Assembly (NCBI GenBank): GCA_019236035.1
Contig: JAFAJU010000443.1
Location: 1 to 12,238 of the forward strand
From: Verrucomicrobiota bacterium
GTDB taxonomy: Bacteria; Verrucomicrobiota; Verrucomicrobiia; Chthoniobacterales; JAFAMB01
Direction: 5' to 3'
Length of the DNA stretch: 12,238 nucleotides
The translations under genes were made by a program, and so were the position numbers. The notes under the pieces were generated by a model. The model searched no databases, had not been told where the DNA came from, and worked only from the letters and a program-made list of their open reading frames with translations. Shown piece after piece: positions 1 through 6,670 of this stretch (within the stretch, counting starts at the first letter, position 1; each line of letters begins with the position of its first letter).

Positions 1-6
1 CGTTTG

Positions 7-30
7 GTAGGGACGCGCTTCGTCGCGTCC
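7..30. repeat. REP-like GTAG hairpin (single copy)
   Basis: GTAG at 7-10 is followed directly by a 7-bp perfect stem (GGACGCG at 11-17, CGCGTCC at 24-30) around a CTTCGT loop. The layout, a GTAG tetranucleotide 5' of a short hairpin, is that of bacterial REP elements mobilised by RAYT (TnpA-REP) transposases. It shares the GGTAGGG start and a CTYCGT loop with the inverted pair at 11897-11990, so the two are probably members of one genomic family. It lies about 90 bases downstream of the exporter stop. No transposase is in the window. The REP assignment is by architecture only. Confidence 0.5.
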
Positions 31-39
31 TGGCACGAC

Positions 40-123
40 CCGAACTCCGAACCCCGAACTCCGAACCCCGAACTCCGAACCCCGAACTCCGAACCCCAAA
101 CTCCGAACTCCGAACCCCGAACT
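40..123. repeat. Heptamer tandem repeat, 12 units
   Basis: Twelve contiguous 7-bp units of the form CCGAACT or CCGAACC (one unit is CCAAACT) run from 40 to 123. They alternate as a 14-bp unit for the first eight, then lose phase. The last unit overlaps the TAG stop codon of the exporter gene (122-124), so on the minus strand the array begins exactly where translation ends. It has no dyad symmetry and no spacers, so it is neither a terminator nor a CRISPR array. It looks like a simple-sequence minisatellite expanded by slippage. Confidence 0.85.
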
Positions 124-3100
124 ACAGCGTCATGCGGAGCAAATGGCTGTAAAGCCCGTTTAACTCCAGCAGGTCATGATGCCGGCCACGTTCGACGACA
201 CGGCCTTGCTCGACCACTAGGATCAGGTCGGCGTTACGGATGGTGGAGAGGCGGTGGGCAATGACCAGCATGATGCGGTTTTTGCCGATGCTGCGCATGT
301 TTTTCTGGATGGCGCGCTCGGACTCGTTGTCGAGGGCGCTGGTGGCCTCGTCGAAGATCAGCATGCGGGGACGACGCAACAGGGCACGCGCAATTGCGAG
401 GCGCTGCCGTTGGCCGCCGGAGAGATTTCGTCCGCGCTCGGTGATGATTGTATCCTGCCCCTTCGGTAGCCGGCGAATGAAGCTGTCGGCGGCGGCAAGG
501 GTGATAGCCTCTTCGATTTCTTCGGCGGTAGCCTTCGGACTGCCGATGGTCAGGTTATCGCGCACGGAACCGGTGAAGAGAAAATTCTCCTGCAGTACGA
601 CACCAACTTGGCTGCGGTAGTCGTTGAGACCGAATTGACGAATATCAGTACCGTTCAGGAGAATCTGTCCGACGCCAGGCTCATAGAACCGCATGAGGAG
701 GTTGATCAGCGTGGTCTTGCCGGCACCGCTCCGGCCCACCACGGCCACCATCTGGCCGCTTGAGGCCTCAAAACTGATGTCCGAAAGGATATTCGGCTGA
801 TCCTCGGCATAGGAGAAGCTGACGCCCTCGACCTTGACCTCCCAGGACCCGCCGGGCAGCGCTGGACCAGCAACCGGAGCTTGAGTCACCTCGGCAGGGG
901 TATCGAGCACCATGTTGAGGCGGTCGACCCCGATTGAGAAAGCCTGAAACCGGGAGAAAAGTCCGACGATCCGCTCAATAGGCGGATAGACCAGCATCGA
1001 CCATTGGACAAAGGTGACGAGCTGGCCGATGGCAAGGTGGCCTTCACCGCGCAGCACAAGCCCGGTCCCGAACCAGAACATGAGCAGTGTGGAGAACGCT
1101 GCCACCATCTCATTGGCAGAGGTGAACGCGGTTTTGACGAAGGAATTGCGCCGAGTTTGATTCTGGGTCTGATCAAAGTAGCTGCGCCACCGCGAGAAAA
1201 CGGTTTCCTCGGCAGCCATCGATTTCACGGTGGAAAGACCAACGAGGCTCTCGACCATGGCGCCTTGTTCGTTGGCCTGGGCCTCGAACAGAGCGCGATT
1301 GCATCGGCTCAAATAGGGGATGGAAAGAAGGGTGATGCCGATGTAAACGGGCAAACACGCCAGCGTGACGAGCGCCAGCGCGGGCTGAATAAGGAACATG
1401 GCTACGGTAAGCGTAGCCAGGGTTATGAGGTCGAGTACGGTCGACACTATGGTGTCGCTGAGCATCTCCCGGATGTTTTCGCTCTCCCGGATGCGGCCGA
1501 ACAGTTCGCCGAGCTGGACGCGGGCGAAGAAGTTGAGAGGCAAGTGGAAAAGATGGCGCATGAACCCGCTCATGAGCTCCGCACCAACGCCGCGCCGGGC
1601 GAGTTGAAGACCGAGTTCTCGTCCAAGGGTGAGAATCGCTTTTGAAATCGCCACGGCAACCATAGCGCACAAGACCCATGGGAGGAGCCACGATTGGTTC
1701 CTGGCAACTATCCGATCGACAATGACTCCAGTGATGAGCGGCGGGATGAGGGCGAGCAGACTGACAACGAGAGCGCAGACGAATGCCCAAAGGAGCGGGC
1801 GAGAGTGGCGCCGGACAAGCGGGCCGTAGCGCTGGAACTTGGAGGGCTCCGCCTCGAGCTTCAGGAATACTTGGGTAGGCTTGAAGACGGCAAGGAGGCC
1901 TCCTTGCCAGCTTTTCTCGACCTCGGAAGGCCGGAGTGGACGCACTCCGGAAGCCGGATCAGCCAACCAGATACCGCGCGAGTTGGCAGCGAACACAACC
2001 GCGAGCCGGCCGTCCTCCCATTGCACAATAACGGGAAGGGGCGCATTAAAAAGGCGTTGGACGTCAGCTTTGAAAAAGGCAACTTCGAGTCCCATTCGCG
2101 GTGCGGCCCGTTCGAGGGAAACGAACGGGTTCCGTCCACCGCCTTCGCCGATGAGCCGGCGCACCCGGCCCAGGCTCAGAGGCAGGCCGCAGGAGCCGGC
2201 GACCATAGCAAGGCAGGCGGCGAGTCCGCGATCGATGGCGTCGCGCTCGGCAACGAATTGAAAGCCGCGCGGAGGACGCTCAGCCCGGCGGCGTAACGCG
2301 GGGTCAGCCGGCAACTCGGGATACTCACGGATAGGAGGATGGCTGCTCTCGGGAGGAGCGCTTCCGAGATTTCCCTCTTCCTCGGCCGCTTTTAGCGTAG
2401 CGACGGCAGGTGGAAGCTCGCCCTCGTAGGAAGCGACTGCGGCTAGAATGCGGTTTCGCAGAGCCTGGGACGCGGCGAAGACGGCCTGGAAAGAATCGGC
2501 ACTGATTGCTCCCACCACGCTATCTCGCAGGGCGGAAACAGTTGCGGTACGCGTGCATCGGCCCAGCAGGGCGAGCTCGCCGAAGTGTTCCCCGGGCGAG
2601 AGAGATCGGATCATCGTCGCGGGATCTGGCGGGTCTCCGGAATGAACGGCGACTTCACCCCGAGCCACAATATAGAAATCCTGGCCTGCATCGCCTTTCC
2701 GGAAAATGACGTCACCCCGCTTATAATCGACGAACCTCATTTCTCCGAGCCAGCGCCGGGCCTCCTCCGGGTTGAGATCGCTCACGATCTCGAAACGCCG
2801 GATCATGGTCTGCAGCGCGCGGTGGGTAACGTAGGCATCGACCCAGCGGTGTTGTCCTTCTTTGCTCTGGACTATCGAGGCGAAATCTTCACGGGAGATT
2901 TCCAGCGCTGCGGAAGCAGTAGCAGCGCGAGCTTCGGCTTCGCGCCGGGCACCTTCGACGAGGATTTCATCTCCGAACGCTTCATCGGCGTGGAGGGTGC
3001 TGAGGAGGATATCACCTGCGGCCTCGTCGGAGCCGAATAGATGGATGGCCCCGGCAAAGACGACGTAAAAGGCGTCGCCCTCATCACCTTTACGGTAGAG

Positions 3101-3229
3101 GCGTTCACCGCCCCGAAGGCGTTTCAACCGCACCCGATCAGCGAGCAGCTCGAGCTCCTCGGCATTGGCCAGAACCCGGAAGAGTTCGACCCGCCCCAGC
3201 GACTGGACGATATCTTCCCGGGCTAGCAC
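122..3229 (-). CDS. cNMP-gated ABC peptide exporter with inactive C39 domain
   Basis: Inner-membrane ABC exporter of the bacteriocin/RiPP type, with one polypeptide holding all domains. Residues about 12-130 and 145-265 are two cyclic-nucleotide-binding folds. The second has an intact phosphate-binding cassette (FGELALLGRCTRTAT, about 216-230); the first is degenerate. Residues about 320-452 form a C39-peptidase-like domain, but the position of the catalytic Cys is Arg334 (DRG instead of DCG), and the catalytic His region reads GRLAVVF with no His. Only the Asp (D424, ADPASG) remains, so it is probably a substrate-binding CLD as in HlyB. The membrane domain spans about 475-765. The ATPase has Walker A GRSGAGKTT (832-840), LSGGQ (936-940), Walker B MLIFDE (956-961) and H-loop His992. 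The GTG start overlaps the stop of precursor B by 7 bases and has no Shine-Dalgarno sequence, which suggests translational coupling. It is the last gene of the cluster. Confidence 0.93.
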   Translation of the reverse strand: MLAREDIVQSLGRVELFRVLANAEELELLADRVRLKRLRGGERLYRKGDEGDAFYVVFAGAIHLFGSDEAAGDILLSTLHADEAFGDEILVEGARREAEARAATASAALEISREDFASIVQSKEGQHRWVDAYVTHRALQTMIRRFEIVSDLNPEEARRWLGEMRFVDYKRGDVIFRKGDAGQDFYIVARGEVAVHSGDPPDPATMIRSLSPGEHFGELALLGRCTRTATVSALRDSVVGAISADSFQAVFAASQALRNRILAAVASYEGELPPAVATLKAAEEEGNLGSAPPESSHPPIREYPELPADPALRRRAERPPRGFQFVAERDAIDRGLAACLAMVAGSCGLPLSLGRVRRLIGEGGGRNPFVSLERAAPRMGLEVAFFKADVQRLFNAPLPVIVQWEDGRLAVVFAANSRGIWLADPASGVRPLRPSEVEKSWQGGLLAVFKPTQVFLKLEAEPSKFQRYGPLVRRHSRPLLWAFVCALVVSLLALIPPLITGVIVDRIVARNQSWLLPWVLCAMVAVAISKAILTLGRELGLQLARRGVGAELMSGFMRHLFHLPLNFFARVQLGELFGRIRESENIREMLSDTIVSTVLDLITLATLTVAMFLIQPALALVTLACLPVYIGITLLSIPYLSRCNRALFEAQANEQGAMVESLVGLSTVKSMAAEETVFSRWRSYFDQTQNQTRRNSFVKTAFTSANEMVAAFSTLLMFWFGTGLVLRGEGHLAIGQLVTFVQWSMLVYPPIERIVGLFSRFQAFSIGVDRLNMVLDTPAEVTQAPVAGPALPGGSWEVKVEGVSFSYAEDQPNILSDISFEASSGQMVAVVGRSGAGKTTLINLLMRFYEPGVGQILLNGTDIRQFGLNDYRSQVGVVLQENFLFTGSVRDNLTIGSPKATAEEIEEAITLAAADSFIRRLPKGQDTIITERGRNLSGGQRQRLAIARALLRRPRMLIFDEATSALDNESERAIQKNMRSIGKNRIMLVIAHRLSTIRNADLILVVEQGRVVERGRHHDLLELNGLYSHLLRMTL

Positions 3230-3429
3230 GACGAAGAATCGGTGCTACGCTGAGCGGGCGTTGATCTTTCGTCCGGACCGGCGCTGGAAGCGCCGGAGCG
3301 CCTACCTGCCGTTGTGGCTGCTGTTAACGGTTCGGCCAAGCCGGATTCACGGTCCATTTTGACCTCGCATTTCGCCAAGAGGGCATCGTCTATTTCGTAC
3401 CAATGTCCGTTTATGTCTTGAACACGCAT
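3223..3429 (-). CDS. Putative RiPP precursor B (leader-bearing peptide)
   Basis: 68-residue peptide. Its first 23 residues match those of precursor A without a gap: M1, V3, G8, E12, D14, L18, E22 and V23 are identical, and W/F10, Y/F11, I/V13 and D/E15 are conservative. This is what identifies it as a member of the same precursor family. The rest differs: it is rich in Ser, Thr, Ala and Arg, has no Gly/Pro linker and no aromatic core, and ends in SSSC. The other frames of the tail hold no hidden aromatic core before a stop. It overlaps the exporter GTG by 7 bases and follows the radical SAM gene by 108 bp. It may be a second substrate, a decayed precursor, or a free leader-like peptide that couples translation to, or docks on, the exporter. 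The ATG lacks a clear Shine-Dalgarno sequence. The leader match is seen; the function is inferred. Confidence 0.68.
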   Translation of the reverse strand: MRVQDINGHWYEIDDALLAKCEVKMDRESGLAEPLTAATTAGRRSGASSAGPDERSTPAQRSTDSSSC

Positions 3430-3471
3430 GTGGAAATTTCAGATTGCGATTTCTAACTTTGCTAATGTGTC

Positions 3472-3510
3472 GCCGGCGGAGTTTGGTGGCGCTTGCACGA
3501 CGCCGCCGGC
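3472..3510 (-). promoter_or_regulatory. Stem-loop between radical SAM and precursor B
   Basis: An 8-bp perfect GC stem (GCCGGCGG at 3472-3479 with CCGCCGGC at 3503-3510) and a 23-base loop lie in the 108-bp gap after the radical SAM stop. No T-run follows on the minus strand, so it is not a canonical intrinsic terminator. It may protect or partly attenuate the transcript. The sequence between it and precursor B is AT-rich, but I could not pick out a confident promoter there. Confidence 0.35.
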
Positions 3511-3537
3511 CTTACCGCGACTTTCTGCCTCACCGGG

Positions 3538-4656
3538 TCACCGGAAAAACCGATTCCGCGGTGACTCTTGGAGTTTGTTGAAGATCTTCTCCACCGCGTC
3601 CCAGTGGTCGAGCATATACTTGTGCATTCGGATAGTGAACTCGCATTCGGCATCGCGGACATCGGGGTTTTTGTGGGTACTCATGGTGCAGTTGAATGTG
3701 CAGACCTTCCGGGCTTCGCACGTAAAACACTTGATGTACCAGGCGCCTTTGCGATGGAAGTCGGTGAGCTGTACTTTCACTCGCTCGAGGTCAAACCCGT
3801 TCCAGAGATCGCCAAGGGCGAACTCGTGCACGTGGGTGTCGCACGGACTGATAGTGCCGGTCCAATCCATTCCGATGAACCACTTGCCCGCGCCACACTC
3901 CATATGGGTGCAGGTATGGAGGCCCTCCGAGCGACCAAGCTTGAAACGGTTAACCATCTGCTGGGTACGGGCCTCGATAACGGAACAATTCGTATCAGCC
4001 ATGTAATGGAACGCCGCACAGGCACCTTCCATCATGTTGTCAACCGTTAGCCTCTCTTGGTTGCGCCCCTGGGGTTCGAGGAAATTCATGTGATAACCGC
4101 GAATTCCGTACTTAGCGAAGAAATCCATGGCTTCCCGTATGCACTTATAGTTCCCGGGGTTCAGCACAAGGGTGAGCCCAAGCGGAATCTTATGCTTCTG
4201 GGCCAGGGCTAGCGTTTGCTCGACCAGGTGACCCTTGTGCCGCCGGCGGTCGTTGACCTCGGGCGGGCCATCGCAGCTCAGACCAAGATTGATACCCAGA
4301 TCGCGGAACATGAGCAGACGTTCCTCGCTCATGAGAGTGCCGTTGGTCTGCATGGCCAGCGTGAGTTCTTTGTCCCAGAGAAAGGCCTTTTCCTTGGCAT
4401 AATTAACCGCATCCTGGAACCATGCATCGCTCATCAGGGTCGGCTCGCCACCGTGGAACTCGATGGTAATCTGCTTAAACTGAGATGACGGGATATAGCC
4501 GTCGCAGAACCGGCGAAAAGTGGCGATTGGCATTTTGGGGCTGGTCGAACACCCGGCCTCCGCGTTGCAATAGCTGCACTGAATGTTACAGGCGTCTGTG
4601 ACCCTCGCCGCGACGAAACTAACACGATTAAAAAATTCACCCACCGAAGACGGCAT
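3538..4656 (-). CDS. Radical SAM/SPASM peptide-modifying enzyme
   Basis: Cytoplasmic iron-sulfur enzyme of the SPASM subfamily, many of which crosslink or otherwise modify RiPP precursors. With the start chosen here (372 residues), the SAM-cluster motif CNIQCSYC puts Cys at 23, 27 and 30. The glycine-rich SAM-binding segment EFHGGEPTL follows. The C-terminal third carries the full SPASM set: CGAGKWFIGMDWTGTISPC, then CFTCEARKVCTFNC (CX2CX5CX3C) and a last Cys in DAEC, for two auxiliary 4Fe-4S clusters. The frame is open to a TTG at 4785 and has an ATG at 4710. I prefer the ATG at 4656 because GAGGAG sits six bases upstream and the protein then begins just before the first barrel strand. No PqqD-like recognition domain is visible. 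Position between two precursor genes makes them the likely substrates. An anSME-type sulfatase activase is less likely because no sulfatase is nearby. Confidence 0.94.
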   Translation of the reverse strand: MPSSVGEFFNRVSFVAARVTDACNIQCSYCNAEAGCSTSPKMPIATFRRFCDGYIPSSQFKQITIEFHGGEPTLMSDAWFQDAVNYAKEKAFLWDKELTLAMQTNGTLMSEERLLMFRDLGINLGLSCDGPPEVNDRRRHKGHLVEQTLALAQKHKIPLGLTLVLNPGNYKCIREAMDFFAKYGIRGYHMNFLEPQGRNQERLTVDNMMEGACAAFHYMADTNCSVIEARTQQMVNRFKLGRSEGLHTCTHMECGAGKWFIGMDWTGTISPCDTHVHEFALGDLWNGFDLERVKVQLTDFHRKGAWYIKCFTCEARKVCTFNCTMSTHKNPDVRDAECEFTIRMHKYMLDHWDAVEKIFNKLQESPRNRFFR

Positions 4657-4662
4657 CGGCGT

Positions 4663-4668
4663 CTCCTC
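4663..4668 (-). promoter_or_regulatory. Shine-Dalgarno site deciding the radical SAM start
   Basis: GAGGAG on the minus strand, six bases before the ATG at 4656. Neither the upstream in-frame ATG (4710) nor the TTG (4785) has a comparable site, so this motif decides the start. Confidence 0.6.
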
Positions 4669-4838
4669 GTCAATACCGGTGGACCAATCAATTTTGCCTT
4701 GAGAAATCATAAGAGATTTAAGATGTGAGGCTTGGAGCACTTGGAGTCGCCCTCCTGCGTGGACCGACTCACTAGATGTCACCAATTCGATTCATGCCCA
4801 GCTTTGAGGCAGGCAGTTTAATCGTTTCGGCGCAGGGA

Positions 4839-4868
4839 GCGCCGGGGAACTTTGCTATCCCCGGGCGC
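4839..4868 (-). promoter_or_regulatory. GC-rich stem-loop after precursor A
   Basis: On the minus strand GCGCCCGGGGA pairs with TCCCCGGCGC, giving a ten-pair stem with one bulged C and a nine-base loop. It starts about 33 bases after the precursor A stop and ends about 180 bases before the radical SAM start. No U-tract follows, so full termination is unlikely. A stem here would stabilise the precursor message and let only part of transcription continue, a common arrangement where a peptide substrate is needed in excess of its enzyme. The structure is seen; the role is inferred. A smaller hairpin, GCGC-AAGT-GCGC, lies at 4882-4893. Confidence 0.5.
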
Positions 4869-4900
4869 TTGACCCTTGTTTGCGCAAGTGCGCTGCCGGC

Positions 4901-5167
4901 TCAATACCAGTAATAATGGTACCAATGATACCACCACCAACGACCCTCGGCGTCGTCGTCCTCCTTGCCAGGAGGACCTCCCTGCCCCCCCGGTCCCGGA
5001 CTTGGGCGACCACCGACGTTTACAACGATGAGCGGAGCCCCGCCACCACCACCACCAGGAGGCGGTCCACCGCCGCCTTTCGGCGGCTTCGGCCCTTCGA
5101 CTTCTTTGCCTTTGAGCACTTCCTCGTCAACCTCGAAGAACTTGCCTTCCTTATTTCTGACTAACAT
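4901..5167 (-). CDS. RiPP precursor A with aromatic core peptide
   Basis: 88-residue peptide in three parts. Residues 1-23 are a leader shared with precursor B (M1, V3, G8, E12, D14, L18, E22, V23 identical). Residues 24-68 are a Gly/Pro-rich linker with one hydrophobic island, APLIVVNV. After an acidic stretch (EDDDAEG) and Arg76, residues 77-88 are WWWYHWYHYYWY: ten aromatics and two His, with a WYH WYH three-residue period. It sits between the S8 protease and the radical SAM genes. The ATG at 5167 has only a purine-rich stretch upstream. I chose it because the leader match with B starts exactly there; the frame stays open further upstream but then runs into the protease gene. The Gly codons include a CCA/GGT run (5043-5056) that could change length in frame. 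The core is the expected substrate for Trp/Tyr/His crosslinking. The product class is not one I recognise. Confidence 0.85.
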   Translation of the reverse strand: MLVRNKEGKFFEVDEEVLKGKEVEGPKPPKGGGGPPPGGGGGGAPLIVVNVGGRPSPGPGGQGGPPGKEDDDAEGRWWWYHWYHYYWY

Positions 5168-5270
5168 TGCTTTTTCTTTCTGTTTTTTGCTGTTGCTATT
5201 TCTTTTTATTTTCCGCCTTCGATCCGTCGACGCCTCGCGACGCGCCGGATTAGAGAAGCGAAATCGATCA

Positions 5271-6086
5271 TTAAAAAAAGTCGTGTTCGTTCTGGCCCGC
5301 CAAACCCTGGACCCAGGGCTTGGCCAGTCTCTGCATGAGGTCCTTCCCCAGTAAAGGCGAGACCGGCGCCGTCGAGATAAGCCGTGCCAGCATGGCGGCC
5401 ACCTGCGGGGCGGCGAAGCTGCTTCCCATGACCATCCGGCGGCGCCCGCCGTTCCAAAGAACCAGAAGACCGGTGCCAGCCGCGGCAAGGCTGACCATTT
5501 TCCTGGTGCGATAGTAGAACTGGCCGCGCTCTTCTTCGCGGGTGAAGTTCACCGCACACACGGTCGGGAAGTAAGCCGGCCATTCCTCCTTGGCATAAAA
5601 TTGGTTATTGCACGCGGCTACCACATGGCGTCCGGCTATGAAGGCTTCATCTACCCACGCCTTATATAAGAAAACATGGTCGCGCTTTCCACAGCCAAGG
5701 CTGCAATTCAGGATGTGATAGCCGAGTTTGATCGCTTGCATAGCCCCGGCCGCGATCACCGCCGATTTGCCTTTTAATTCGGCGCTCAATACCCGGAAGC
5801 TGCCGATCTCGGCCTCGGGCGCGATATCATGAATGATGCCGGCGACAGCGGTGCCATGCCCGAAGCTATCCGTCGCCAGGCCGGGCTTAACTTTGACGGT
5901 GGCGCCATTGGCATCAAGTTCGAATGCCAGGTCATCGGCCAGAGTCAGGCCTTTCAGCCCGGGGTGGCCGGCTTCCACCCCCGAATCAATTACGGCGATT
6001 TTAATGCCCTTTCCTTTGCCCGTAGCCAACGCTTCGCGGGCGCTATCCAGGGTGGGATAAACGGCGTTAGGATCACTCATGTTCAT
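5271..6086 (-). CDS. Subtilisin-like S8 serine protease, likely leader peptidase
   Basis: 271-residue serine endopeptidase of family S8. The triad is complete: Asp34 in AVIDSG, His77 in SFGHGTAVAG, Ser223 in GSSFAAPQ, with the oxyanion Asn160 in AACNN. It is close to the minimal catalytic domain and has neither a signal peptide nor a prodomain, so it should act in the cytoplasm. Dedicated S8 proteases cut precursors in other RiPP pathways (LanP in lanthipeptides, PatA and PatG in cyanobactins). Here the exporter C39 domain has lost its catalytic residues, so this enzyme is the obvious candidate to remove the leader of precursor A. The ATG at 6086 overlaps the TGA of the GAF gene (ATGA) without a Shine-Dalgarno site, indicating coupled translation. 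A second Met two codons later (6080) is an alternative start. The next gene, precursor A, begins 103 bases after the stop. Confidence 0.94.
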   Translation of the reverse strand: MNMSDPNAVYPTLDSAREALATGKGKGIKIAVIDSGVEAGHPGLKGLTLADDLAFELDANGATVKVKPGLATDSFGHGTAVAGIIHDIAPEAEIGSFRVLSAELKGKSAVIAAGAMQAIKLGYHILNCSLGCGKRDHVFLYKAWVDEAFIAGRHVVAACNNQFYAKEEWPAYFPTVCAVNFTREEERGQFYYRTRKMVSLAAAGTGLLVLWNGGRRRMVMGSSFAAPQVAAMLARLISTAPVSPLLGKDLMQRLAKPWVQGLAGQNEHDFF

Positions 6087-6670
6087 AGGCCAAAGAGGCG
6101 CTCAATCACGCTGTTTTGAAAAAGGGCTTCGAAAACCCGCGACTGGAAGGAGAAGAACTCCAACTGCTCTGCGGTAAACTGCCTGGATTTCTCACCTGTG
6201 GCTTCCCCGAGAACCACACACGAGATGACTCCGCGGATGTCGCCGAGGAAATTAAACGGGACGATCATCATCGCCTCGGTCCGCTGACCGAGCGCATGGT
6301 CCACGCGTTTGCTGTGGTCGACGTTCTTATAGACGTCGTTCTCTACGAAGGACTGGCCGTTGGCAAATACCAGAGCCACGAGGCCTTCCCTCATCGGCTG
6401 CCGCAAGACGCCGACGAGGTCTTCGGCCCGCGGGCCGGTGTTGTAAGCAGGAACAAGATTTTTTGCCTCCACATCTGCAAGCCAGATCGTGCCTTCATCC
6501 GCGCCGACATGCCCAAAGAGCCAGCGGAGGAAATACTTGCAGTGGAGAGGAAGTAACGAAGCGAATGCTTCCGGAGTGATGGCCGCTGCAGCCTGAGAGA
6601 GGCGCAGGCGGACAGCTGACCGGAGTTGCTCCGCGTCGGGAGAATCTAAATCAAAGGCGAGAGTATCCAT
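6083..6670 (-). CDS. GAF-domain sensory protein
   Basis: 195-residue soluble protein. Residues 1-50 are helical and Ala/Leu-rich. About 55-155 form a single GAF fold: GTIWLAD strand, LVPAYNTG, REGLVALVFANGQSFVEND, then MMIVPFNFLGDIRGVISCVVL. A C-terminal helix (about 165-190) may pair dimers. No kinase, cyclase, phosphodiesterase or DNA-binding domain is attached. GAF domains bind cyclic nucleotides and other small molecules, or serve as protein-interaction folds. It is the first gene of the cluster, is translationally coupled to the S8 protease and could control that protease or sense the signal that the cNMP domains of the exporter also sense. That coupling argument is inference. The ATG at 6670 has no strong Shine-Dalgarno site. 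The fold call is firm; the ligand is unknown. Confidence 0.83.
   Translation of the reverse strand: MDTLAFDLDSPDAEQLRSAVRLRLSQAAAAITPEAFASLLPLHCKYFLRWLFGHVGADEGTIWLADVEAKNLVPAYNTGPRAEDLVGVLRQPMREGLVALVFANGQSFVENDVYKNVDHSKRVDHALGQRTEAMMIVPFNFLGDIRGVISCVVLGEATGEKSRQFTAEQLEFFSFQSRVFEALFQNSVIERLFGL

Noticed and set aside
40..123. CRISPR or iteron array
   Set aside because: The 7-bp units are directly adjacent with no spacers, and no cas or replication genes are present.
1004..1645. 213-codon plus-strand frame inside the exporter
   Set aside because: Shadow of the exporter membrane domain; charged, low-complexity translation without a domain.
3538..4785. Sulfatase-maturing (anSME) identity for the radical SAM protein
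   Set aside because: The SPASM layout is compatible, but no sulfatase is nearby and two leader-bearing peptides flank the gene.
4965..5354. Proline-rich plus-strand frame opposite precursor A
   Set aside because: Its Pro-rich sequence is the mirror of the Gly/Pro linker codons. The minus-strand reading explains the region with leader homology and gene context.
4901..5488. Extended 195-residue version of precursor A
   Set aside because: The extra N-terminus overlaps the S8 protease gene in another frame. The leader shared with precursor B begins precisely at the ATG at 5167.
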